Positions 1 through 9,361 of a DNA stretch of 64,000 bases are shown one piece after another. A program made the translations under genes and the position numbers. Origin of the DNA: Saussurea involucrata (Eukaryota; Streptophyta; Magnoliopsida; Asterales; Asteraceae); the NCBI GenBank assembly GCA_033807775.1, contig CM066314.1, forward strand, positions 33,219,001 through 33,283,000, given 5' to 3'. The stretch's first letter is position 1, and every line of letters starts with the position of its first letter. The notes beneath the pieces were generated by a model, which saw only the letters and a list, made by a program, of their open reading frames with translations, ran no database searches and was not told the DNA's origin.

Positions 1-1173
1 GTCGCACGCCGCATATCGCTAGTCACACGTCATTAGTCTTGTGTCGCCAGTTATGACTCGTCGATCTTACGTCGACAGTCTTCTGCCATCGATGTTTTAT
101 TGCTCTGGCTCAGCGACAACATCGTCCTGAAATCCTGGTCTTACGACCTAGTGGTCTTACGACCTAGTCTTACGATTATACTATCCGTTAAACATCCGTT
201 TCTTCTGTTTATCAATGCAGGTCTTGACCACGACCAGAAAAGGTAAGACACTTGTTATGAACCATATCTTGTATTAAGATAAGGTCCCGACGAAGACCCA
301 GAAAACCTCCGTCGTCCCTCCTGAAAGGCAAGTCGAGAGTTCCTCGTGACACTCGACCTCCCACTCGACACTCGACCACGACGTCGCCCGCTCCGTACGA
401 TCGTCGCATAGAACCATGCGACCTCGACCAACTAACGTTCACTATGACTGTTACGTTTGTTAAATATTTAATGCAGGAGTCAACACTCTTTATGAGCAAC
501 GGCTATAACCGACGAAGTCATTAACGAGCATTTAATCCCACATTGAAGGCAGCGACCGTTACAAGACCAATCATCAAAGGAGCATTCAATGCCCGACAGC
601 GGTTATAAAGCGCGCCATAAGCCGACGGAGGCTATAAAAAGCCTATGCTGCAACCAATTCAGGGGGAGAACAGAAAACAGTGAAATAAAACACTCAAACT
701 CTGGAAATCACATACAGAAAGCTATCATCCAGCACCGAATTCCAGAATACTACAGCAAGCTCAAGAACAACAGAAGCAAAGAACTTTCTCTTGAAGAATC
801 GCTCTCGACGCACGACAACAGCCTTCGACCAACAGTTGTTTACACTTTGTATTCACACACGACAAACACCTGTTTTTACATTCAAACACTTGTACTTTAC
901 ATTTCGAAGCATTTCCTTCATTTGTATTGTAATCATCGTACGACCGACGCCAGTACCAAGGACGTCGCCCCTGATTGGCGACCATAGTGCAGCGACGACA
1001 CCCACTGTCGTCCGCAGGTTTTTTCCTCGATTGGGGTTTTTCCTGCGTCATCAAATCCCTTGTCTCATTTATTTTTATCTTCGTCGCACGCTTTGTCGAG
1101 AGGTTCCTTTCTTTAGTTGTTAAGTCCACATCGACCTTAAGTTGTCCCTTTGGTGCGATTTTTGGCATTAACA
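1..1173 (+). repeat. G3 5' LTR (partial)
   Basis: It is homologous along its length to 4147-5320 and ends in the same GGCATTAACA. Differences from the 3' LTR include two copies of a 16-bp block (GTCTTACGACCTAGTG) near 145-176 against one near 4280, and a roughly 20-bp segment present near 4750-4775 that is missing here. The small ORFs in it are chance. Confidence 0.9.
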
Positions 1174-1195
1174 GTTTGGCGCCATCCGTGGGACC
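1174..1195 (+). other. Primer-binding site of G3
   Basis: Three bases after the LTR end, TGGCGCCATCCGTGGGA complements a tRNA 3' acceptor ending GGCGCCA. The same site follows the 5' LTRs of G1, G2 and G5, which ties these elements to one group. Sites starting TGGCGCC are usual for Tat- and Athila-type plant Ty3/gypsy elements. Confidence 0.85.
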
Positions 1196-1274
1196 CCATC
1201 TAGAGAAAATCCTCGACGAAACGTTCACCTTACTAACAATTTCTTGGAGTTTCCTCTACTTTCATCGCAAGAAA

Positions 1275-1766
1275 ATGACGGATAAGGGAAACCTAGAACA
1301 ATCCGCTATCTCGGTGACTGGAGGATTCAAAAATACTCAAGGCACTCTCAAATCAATCAATGATTATCGCATGGAAGAAGTCATCCCAGATCAAAGCAAA
1401 CCTAAGCAAAAAGTCCTCATTGGATCATCCCTGGATCTCAACCTCCGAGAAAAGCTGATATCTTTTTTGCAGGAATATGTTGTTCCCGATATCATCTCAC
1501 ACAAGTTCAATGTCGGCCCATCGTTCAAGCCTGTCAAATAGAAGCGAACAAATCTTCAAGATCCTGTGATTCAACTTCAATCGGAATCAAATGCGGCTCG
1601 AAGCCAGATTCAAATCTTAAAAAAATGCTCCGTCAAAATATCGCATGGATCGCATCGTTCGAAGGGCTCGGGGGCTCGGAACGCCCGTCACAAAATAGAA
1701 AACACCATATTTCAATTTCAAAAGTCCTTGGAGAAAAAGGCGCTTATCGACTCCAAGTTACGGTAA
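1275..1766 (+). pseudogene. Short gag-position ORF of G3
   Basis: The ATG at 1275 follows the primer site by about 80 bp, where gag normally starts. The frame runs about 163 codons with one internal TAG at 1539-1541 and ends at 1764-1766. The same protein is encoded in G5 from 46921 to 47412, where the internal stop lies at a different codon (47218-47220), so the ancestral ORF was probably open throughout. The product is lysine-, serine- and glutamine-rich. No zinc knuckle or protease motif is visible, and it is not obviously related to the gag of G1/G2. I do not recognise the family; a shortened gag-like protein is inferred from position only. Confidence 0.5.
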
Positions 1767-2235
1767 CGGTGACATCCCGCTTGGATGGAATATGGTATAA
1801 ACAACTCTATATATATACTCTAAGTATATTCTTCTAGTTCAATTATTATGATCTAACATATGAATGTTGATTTAAGCATCAAAGGATCATTGGTCAAACC
1901 AACGACCACCCCCGATTTTACATTGCAGGCTCGCAAGATCATATAAAACGCAGGTCTTACGATTTATATCGTGAGAAGCAAAGTCTCTACGACTTAAAAC
2001 GCATATCGCAATTTATAGTCGTCTCATTTTTTCTTATGATCGCCAGTCATGGCAAACGCATGTTGCAACTTTTAGTCGTCTCACATTTTTTGTGATCACC
2101 AGTCACGACAGACACAGGTTAAAACTATCGGTCGCCAATAAAAGCTACTCACATGTTGAAATCACGTGATCACTAGTCATTTCATATGTCGTCAATAAAG
2201 ACAACTCGTACATTGAAACTCGCAAATCACCAGTC

Positions 2236-2748
2236 ATGATTCCAAGGGACCAGAATACTCAAATCGACGCTTTAGCAAACCTTGCGTCTGCTTTGGTCGA
2301 ACCAATACTCGACAGCATTCCAATCTGACGACGTCGTCCATCGAAAATGACGATGACATCCAGATGGAAGACCAAGAAGATAATTGGTCGAACGACATCC
2401 GAAATCGTCTACGACAATGGATCCCAGATCATAAGCTATGAGACTCGACCATTATGTGAAGACAGCAACATCAAGCTGACGACCTCGACACCCAGGGGCA
2501 AGCGGTCGAGCGACATTTCAACAAAAATGTCGAAGCTAAAGTCTTTCAAGAATGTGACTACATCCCCTGTCAAGTATTCCAAAGCACTCAAAAGCTCAAA
2601 CGCAGGTAAACTTTCTACCAAGTAGGAAGGTCCTTATCGTATCTCAGAAGTCGTAGGTAAAAATGCATATCGGCTACAAACCCTCGACAGTCGAGATATT
2701 CCACGCATCTGGAATGCAACGCATATGAAAAGGATCGCACAACTTTAG
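2236..2748 (+). pseudogene. RNase H/integrase C-terminal remnant of Ty3/gypsy pol in G3
   Basis: The segment opens with a motif reading PRDQNTQIDALANLAS, the usual end of the RNase H domain in Tat-type polyproteins. It closes with GPYRISEVVGKNAYRLQTLD followed by a WNATHMKR motif, the typical integrase C-terminal tail. The catalytic DDE core between them has been deleted, leaving about 170 codons. A TGA (TGG in G5) and frameshifts break the frame, so it cannot be functional. G5 carries the same remnant at 47829-48341, showing that the deletion predates the two insertions. Confidence 0.75.
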
Positions 2749-3233
2749 TTGCATACGACTTTAGTCTCGCAGGATCGCACGATATATATTGCTAAATCTA
2801 TCGTACGACTTTAGTACACTCTCACATGATCGTACGACATAAACGATCAGGTTTATGACTTGATTATCCTTTCGCAGGAACACATGATTCAAGTTCGTCG
2901 TATGATCGAACCACACGATCGTAAGGTCTAGCGACCCCACAATCTAAGTTCTTTAACTTAGAAAAATTTCATGTTCTGAATGAATGCTTTGATCACGCGC
3001 GCTTATACGATTCAAAAATATGAAAGTCTTATGACTTACGTTCTAATCGTTGTATTACAATGGATGCCCAAGTCGCACGACTTCATATTCATTTTTGTAC
3101 TTAATGAATTTTTTCAGTTAATATTACATCTGTCCATGACGTGTAATACGCAGGTTCAATAGAAAGGTAAATTTTTTACCGACTATCGCTAAAGCGAAAC
3201 TTACAACTAGCTAAAAATGCTAGACACAACGTA
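2749..3233 (+). other. G3 3' untranslated stretch
   Basis: No gene is seen. The stretch is rich in short CGCACGAC- and CGTACGAC-like words, as are the untranslated parts of G1, G2, G4 and G5. It separates the pol remnant from the convergent antisense gene remnant. Confidence 0.55.
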
Positions 3234-3835
3234 TCATAGGTCTCTAGCGACCGTATCGGCGGTAAACGCCAGATCAAAGGTCTTTAACGACCAAATCGGC
3301 TCGAGCGCCACAACATATGTCTCTAAACGACCGTGTCGGCTGTGAACGCCAAACCATAGGACCACGTCGACCGAGAACGCCAACCCGACGACATGGACCC
3401 CTGTCTCCTCGATAGGAAAGCGTTCCCTGAAAGATGGGACCAAATATTTCCTCAGATGAGGAAACAACGTCGTCCCGTCTAGGACACCAACAACGTCGTC
3501 CCGTTTAGGACACCATCGGCCGATGACCCGTCCCCCTTGTCGGCAGACGCTGGGGACAACACCTTAGACACTAGCTTCGTCACTATCGCCGGAAGCGCTG
3601 AACTTGCTGGTGTCGCGTCCATCGCGCCAGAACGGCTGGATGACGCCCTCGCCTCTTTAGGCGTGACAACTCTCGACGAAACGTCAGCCCGCGAAGACGG
3701 TTTCTTCAGGACTACCGTCCTTGTCTTCTTCAAGATTCCCGACCCAGCTGTCGGGGCATTCTTTCTCCTTTCCCGACCTCGAAGGGCAAGCACAACTTGC
3801 GTCGCCTTCTTTGGCTGACCAAGTCAGTTTTCCTC
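3234..3835 (-). pseudogene. Antisense gene remnant in G3 (central region only)
   Basis: Read on the minus strand, this encodes a Ser/Ala/Thr-rich linker and a FPHLRKYL..SFRERF motif that match exon 3 of the antisense gene in G2 (13732-14213) and G4 (25410-25945). The N-terminal PF04195-like domain and the C-terminal coiled coil are both missing. A 26-bp direct duplication around 3462-3513 shifts the frame. After the FPHL block comes a 39-bp tandem repeat (about 3235-3400) that is not found in G1, G2 or G4. It is clearly a relic, and its orientation opposite to the element is the same as in the family's other members. Confidence 0.7.
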
Positions 3836-3936
3836 TGATGATCTTAGCAAAAGTAACACGTCTCCGTAGAGACACATGTTTTGGTACGAGATCTGAAATT
3901 CAAATAGCTTTGAAATTCAAATCTCGGGGGGCTAAC

Positions 3937-5320
3937 TGTTTGGGTAAAAAATCACACCCTCGACCGACCTGGGAAACACCCTCGACATAACCCATGGACA
4001 TTGATTACCCCCGACCGACAAGGATAATACCCGTTATTATCATATCCCCGACATACGCTAATAACCACGATAATTTCTTATTGAAAGACATATGGTGTCA
4101 ATAGTTACTCAAGACAGTGTCTTTACATCTAATGATCGTACGTCACGTGTCGCACGCCGCACATCGCCAGTCACACGTCACTAGTCTTGTGTCGCCAGTT
4201 ATGACTCGTCGATCTTACGTCGACAGTCTTCTGCCATCGATGTTATATTGCTCTGGCTCTACGACAACATCGTTCTGACATCCTGGTCTTACGACTTAGT
4301 CTTACGATTATACTATCCGTTAAACATCCATTTCTTCTGTTTATCAATGCAGGTCTTGACCACGACCAGAAAAGGTAAGACACTTGTTATGAACCATATC
4401 TTGTAATAAGATAAGGTCCCGACGAAGACCCAGAAAACCTCTGTCGTCCCTACTGAAAGGCAAGTCGAGAGTTCCTCGTGACACTCGACCTCCCACTCGA
4501 CACTCGACCACGACGTCGCCCGCTCCATACGATCGTCGCATAGAACCATGCGACCTCGACCAACAAACGTTCACTATGACTGTTACGTTTGTTAAATATT
4601 TAATGCAGGAGTCAACACTCTTTATGAGCAACGGCTATAACCGACGAAGTCATTAACGAGCATTTAATCCCACATTAAAGACAGCGACCGTTACAAGACC
4701 AATCATCAAAGGAGCATTCAATGCCCAACAACGGTTATAAAGCGCGCCATAAAGGCAACATTAATAGCCGACGTAGGCTATAAAAAAGCCTATGTTGCAA
4801 CCAATTCAGGGGGAGAACAGAAAACAGTGAAATAAAACACTCAAACTCTGGAAATCACATACAGAAAGCTATCATCCCGCACCGAATTCCAGAATACTAC
4901 AGCAAGCTCAAGAACAACAGAAGCAAAGAACTTTCTCTTGAAGAATCACTCTCGACGCACGACAACAGCCTTCGACCAACAGTTGTTTACACTTTGTATT
5001 CACACACGACAAACACCTGTTTTTACATTCAAACACTTGTACTTTACATTTCAAAGCATTTCCTTCATTTGTATTGTAATCATCGTACGACCGACGCCAG
5101 TACCAAGGACGTCGCCCCTGATTGGCGACCATAGTGCAGCGACGACACCCACTGTCACCCGCAGGTTTTTTCCTCGATTCGGGTTTTTCCTGCGTCATCA
5201 AATCCCTTGTCTCATTTATTTTTATCTTCGTCGCACGCTTTGTCGAGAGGTTCCTTTCTTTAGTTGTTAAGTCCACATCGACCTTAAGTTGTCCCTTTGG
5301 TGAGATTTTTGGCATTAACA
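3937..5320 (+). repeat. G3 3' LTR (1384 bp)
   Basis: It runs TG...CA and is preceded by the purine tract ATCTCGGGGGGCTAAC. About its last 550 bp match the LTRs of G1, G2 and G4, while the first ~400 bp match only G5. The LTR types therefore share a 3' half but not a 5' half. Confidence 0.9.
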
Positions 5321-5422
5321 CTTACCAGCTGTCGAGGACAGGTGTCGACGATCCCTGCGGTCATACGAAGGGACGAAAGCACGCGGCGGTCATTCAGGGA
5401 TTCGATTTGATGCGATTGTTTG

Positions 5423-5430
5423 TATAAATA
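5423..5430 (+). promoter_or_regulatory. TATA box of the G2 antisense gene
   Basis: TATAAATA lies about 215 bp upstream of the likely ATG (5640) and is followed by AAGATCACGACGGATC. The corresponding spot in G1 (11675-11682, minus strand) reads CATAAATAAAG and continues with nearly the same bases. Conservation between two insertions supports a dedicated promoter; use in the plant is not shown. Confidence 0.55.
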
Positions 5431-5639
5431 AAGATCACGACGGATCTTTTCTTGCTATATTTCGAAGTGTTTATTTGGGAAGAGATTTCGCCTTGATTCC
5501 TTTCCATTCTTCGTCCGAACTTACTCGAATCGTTGCAAATCTTCGGCCTAGTAGAGATTGTTCGAGGTTTAGAGTGTTTATATAACGCATTGCTCTTCCG
5601 CTTTGGTTTTTATCGATCGTCTCCTTCGTTTGATAAACA

Positions 5640-5700
5640 ATGTCGATTGAACCAGAGAGTTCTATCGTGAGTCAGGAGGATTTAGATGCCTTTAGGCGTC
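5640..5700 (+). pseudogene. G2 antisense gene, start of exon 1 (left of the G1 insertion)
   Basis: The ATG at 5640 opens a peptide beginning MSIEPESS and running to the FRR codons at 5692-5700, where G1 has inserted. The same start, MSTEP, occurs in the G1 and G4 copies, which supports this ATG. The reading frame resumes at 12962 after one copy of the GCGTC target duplication (5696-5700 and 12957-12961) is discounted. The gene was therefore open at this point when G1 arrived, and it is now split by 7.3 kb. Confidence 0.8.
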
Positions 5701-6685
5701 TGTTTGGGTAAAAAATCACGTCGTACGACCACGACCAGAACAGGTAAGACGCACGTCATAATCCAAATATTGTATTAAGATAAGGTCTCGACGAGAACCC
5801 AGAAAACATCCGGCGTCGCCCGTAAAAGGTAAGTCGTACGTTACCCATGACGCTCGACCTTAGCGTCGCTCGTCCCGTATGACCATCGCGTAAGATCATT
5901 GTACTGACGACCAAAGCTAACGTTAACCTTGACCGTTACGTTTGTTAAGTGTTTAATGCAGGAGTCAAAGTCATTAAAGAGCAACGGATATAACCGACGC
6001 AACCATCAACGATCGATAACCGTAACGGACGAAGATCATCATGGATAATCACTCCGGCGACCGTTTCCAACCGTTGTAGCCGTTGATCGAATCATTAATG
6101 GAGCTAATTAATGACGCGAAGACTATAAAAGACAAGCTAAAGCCTCATTTCAAGGGACATCGGTTAACATCGAAAATACATCAGCGAGCATCACCAAACA
6201 GCAGAGAAAATCATCCCAACTCATAGCAAAGAACATTCAAACTCTGGAGATCAAGTACTGAAAGCCAGAACCCTACTGCGAACTCAAGAACACTCGAGGG
6301 AAAGCTCAAGTATCGCTCTCGACGCACGACAAACCGCCCTCGACCAGAAGCTCACACTTTGTATTCACACACGATAAACACCCGTTTTCACATTTAAACA
6401 CTTGTACTTTACATTTCGAAGTATTTCCTTCATTTGTATTGTAATCATCGTACGACCGACGCCAGTACCAAGGACGTTGCCCCTGTTTGGATACCATAGT
6501 GCAACGACGACATCCATTGTCGTCCGCAGGTTTTTTCCTCGTTGAGGTTTTTCCTGCGTCATCAAATTCCTTGTCTCGTTTATTTTTTTCCCTCGTCACA
6601 CGTCTCGTCGAAAGATCCTTTCTTTAGTTGATTAAGTCCACATCGACCTTAAGTTGTCCCTTTGGTGCGATTTTTGGCATTAACA
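5701..6685 (+). repeat. G1 5' LTR
   Basis: It starts TGTTTGGG, ends TTAACA and is followed by the TGGCGCC primer site. Its partner is 11973-12956. Confidence 0.93.
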
Positions 6686-6786
6686 GTTTGGCGCCATCCG
6701 TGGGACCTCATCTAGAGAAAATCCTCGACGAACGTGCACCCTACTAATAGTTTCTTGGAGTTTCTCCTATTTTCTGTTGCAGGAAA

Positions 6787-8413
6787 ATGGCAGCCTCTGG
6801 AAATCCGCAGCAAGCTGTTGCTCAGATGTATCAAGAGCTCGAAGTCGCCAGGAATCAGCTCAATGCATTGGCAGAGCAGAATCGCAGAGCAGCTGAGGAG
6901 ATCGCGCGGTTAAGAAATCCTCTTGGGCCTCAAATGGTCCTAGGCCATTCGTGCAAAACCCAGTTCCAAGATCGTTCGACCAGAATGGCCCTAGACCATT
7001 TGTCCCGAATCCAGGTTCATCCGCGCAGAATCAGCATCCAGGCCCGTTCATGCAGAATCAACAGCCAGGGCCGTTCAACTCAAATCCTCAGTTTGGGACA
7101 GTTCCTCCTCAGCACATAAGGCCACCACCCATGAATAATGGGTCTCAGCCATTACAAGGGTCGCAGCCTTTCCAGCAAGGGTCGCAACCATTTCAGCAGC
7201 CATTTCAGAATGGACCTCAAGGTGGATCGCAACCTTTCCAGCAAGGATCGCAACCGTTTCAGAATGGACCGCAACAATTCCACTATGGGTCGCAACCAAA
7301 TTCTGTTCCTTTCAACGGGGACACCAATGGTTCATCGCATGGTAATGGCACTAGCCCAGGGGCCAATCCCTCGACAGGGGAAAATCCTGATCTTAACAAT
7401 CCTGTCGCCCAACGTTTGAAGATGTTAGAAGACCAAAATGAGCGTGTCCTATCCTTGCTCGCTAAGTTGCCTGGGGCAGCCGTGCCTGTCGACGTCGAGC
7501 CTCGCTAAGGGTATCAGGCGTCGCCCTTCATCGACGAGATCGCCACCGTCGAGGTCCCAAAGAAATATAACATTCCTGCCTTCACTCCCAAGTATTCGGG
7601 TGTGACCGATCCGACTGAGCACGTCGCGCAATATAAGCAGCTCATGTGGACGATTTCGATCCCATTTATGTACCAGGAAGTATGCATGTGTAAAAGTTTT
7701 GGAGCAACCCTCACTGGTCCTGCTCTCCAATGGTTAATCAATCTCAAACCCAAATCCATCGGGTCGTTTGCTGAGTTGGTTAATCAATTCTCCCAGCAAT
7801 TCGCCAACAGTCGTAAGATGGAGAAGCAGACTAGCGACCTATATTACATCGTGCAGAAAGCTAATGAGTCTATTCGAAGTTATTTTAATAGATTCAATGC
7901 CGAAATGATCAGCATCCGAAATTGCGACGTAAAATCCGCAATCGAACCTATAAGCGTGGTCTGGACGATAATTCGGGTTTATACACCGACCTGACCAAAT
8001 ATCCCCCGGAGAATTTCGAAGACATTCGAGCTCGGACCTTAGCATATATGAGGGTCGAAGACGATGCAGCCTTTCGTCGCAAGCACACTGACGACAAGAA
8101 GTCGCTAGGCATCAGAAAGCCAGAGTTCAAGACAAAGGCCGTTTCCAGGATAGAGCCAGCGTGCCAAGTTTCAAATGTTCGTTTCAAGACGAAAGCAGAG
8201 GCCAAGACCGTGGCTAAGTTCACTCAGTACCCCAAGATATCCTCTTACGGATTCAAAGGATCTGCAAAGGACCTAGTCGAAGCTCTGAAAAGTTCCCAAG
8301 CTACCATTCGATGGCCAAAGAAGTCCGACCAGGACGATGCTAAAAAGGATAAATCAAAGTGGTGCGACTTCCATGCCGATCATGGTCATGCGACAGACGA
8401 ATGTATGCATTGA
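6787..8413 (+). pseudogene. gag: gag of G1 (Ty3/gypsy, Tat-like), frameshifted
   Basis: The ATG at 6787 follows the primer site by about 100 bp. The N-terminus (about residues 1-40) is a short coiled coil of Gln/Ala/Glu-rich sequence. Next comes a low-complexity region of repeated GSQPFQQ-type units, then the capsid-like Retrotrans_gag domain (about 7511-8070) with motifs such as TEHVAQYKQLMW and GALQW-like GPALQWL. A zinc-knuckle-like CDFHADHGHATDEC lies near 8370-8410. Breaks are a one-base frameshift near 6935, a stop at 7506-7508, a second frameshift near 7935 and the terminal stop at 8411-8413. Intact, such a protein would form the retroelement particle. The frameshift near 6935 is shared with G2. 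Confidence 0.85.
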
Positions 8414-9361
8414 AGAAGGAACTAGCATACCATTTTCCGAAAGGAAATCTCAAAGATATCATCGACGATGTCGCTATTCCAGCTAATAGCCATCGACCGT
8501 CGACTCCCGAGCATGCAAAAGTTATTAATTAAAATTCCTTACGCCATGGGGAATCCAGGAGATCAAAAGAGAAAATAAACTGAAGTCGTAAGATCAAGCT
8601 CTCGACAGGTTCGTTTTTCTATCCCTAAATTAACAATATCTTTTTCACAGGGATAAATCTACTATGGTGCCTCGTCGCACGACAACATAGTCGACCGCAG
8701 GACAATATTTCTCCGTGTCATTCTGTCATTTAAAACCTATCTTTTCCTCCCAAAAAGAGTACGGTAATAAATGACAGGGGGCAAATAGAGAGAGTCTGAA
8801 CGGGTACGTTCTCTAACTCTTTCTCATACGATTTTTTCTCGATTTTTCTCGCAAAACATTTACTGACTTAAGCATCGGAGGGTCGTTGGCTAGCCAACGA
8901 CCAACCCCCGACATCGTTTTATCGCAGAATCGCACGACAGATTATCGCAGAGTCGCACGACAGTAATCATTAAGTCTACTGTATGACTTTAATATCGCAA
9001 GGTCGAACGACATAAATGATCAGGTCTCCAACTTGATTATTTCTCCACAGGGGCATACGATACGAACTCGTTGTACGATCCGGTCGCACGATCACAGAGT
9101 CTAAACGACTTTACCCCTAAGTTTCTTAACTTTCATACACTGAATAGATGCTCTAATCGCGTGTTTTTTTGTTTTACGTTCTTGTCATCGTATTACAATG
9201 AATGCCTTAGTCGCATGATTTCATACGTATCTTATGTTCGACTTCATGGTTAAACATGGTTTGGATAAAGCATAAGCAAAAGTTGCGTTCATTATATAAG
9301 CCATCGAATACATAATCGGCCACTAACGGTCGAGCATCATGATCAAATAAATACATTTTTT
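8414..9361 (+). other. G1 protease trace and untranslated region
   Basis: Bases 8414-8580 hold the first and last few codons of the protease region joined by a deletion; compare G2 15214-15940. The rest is non-coding. It contains a purine-rich run at 8778-8797 (GACAGGGGGCAAATAGAGAG), a 22-bp perfect palindrome at 8881-8902, and repeated TCGCACGACAG words near 8930-8975. Gag and the antisense gene converge on this segment. Confidence 0.65.

Larger units (their letters stand above)
1..5320 (+). mobile_element. G3: non-autonomous Ty3/gypsy element, 5' LTR cut by window start
   Basis: The element is delimited by a 5' LTR ending TTAACA at 1173, a TGGCGCC primer-binding site directly after it, a G-rich polypurine tract at 3925-3936, and a 3' LTR from 3937 (TGTTTGGG) to 5320 (TTAACA). 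Base 1 corresponds to about base 4147 of the 3' LTR, so roughly 210 bp of the 5' LTR lie outside the window. The interior is only about 2.8 kb and holds a short gag-position ORF, an integrase C-terminal remnant and an antisense gene remnant; protease, reverse transcriptase and most of integrase are missing. It sits inside G2: the bases after 5320 continue as the promoter region of G2's antisense gene. The likely target duplication is CTTAC (5321-5325); its partner is off-window. Non-autonomous status is inferred from the missing domains. Confidence 0.88.

Noticed and set aside
761..1228. 155-codon minus-strand ORF and its plus-strand partners, recurring in every LTR
   Set aside because: They lie in the LTR 3' half and over the primer site. 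Similar frames appear in all copies only because the DNA is repeated.
8528..8580. Possible host gene start after gag in G1
   Set aside because: The bases match the end of the protease in G2 and G4, so this is a deletion scar.
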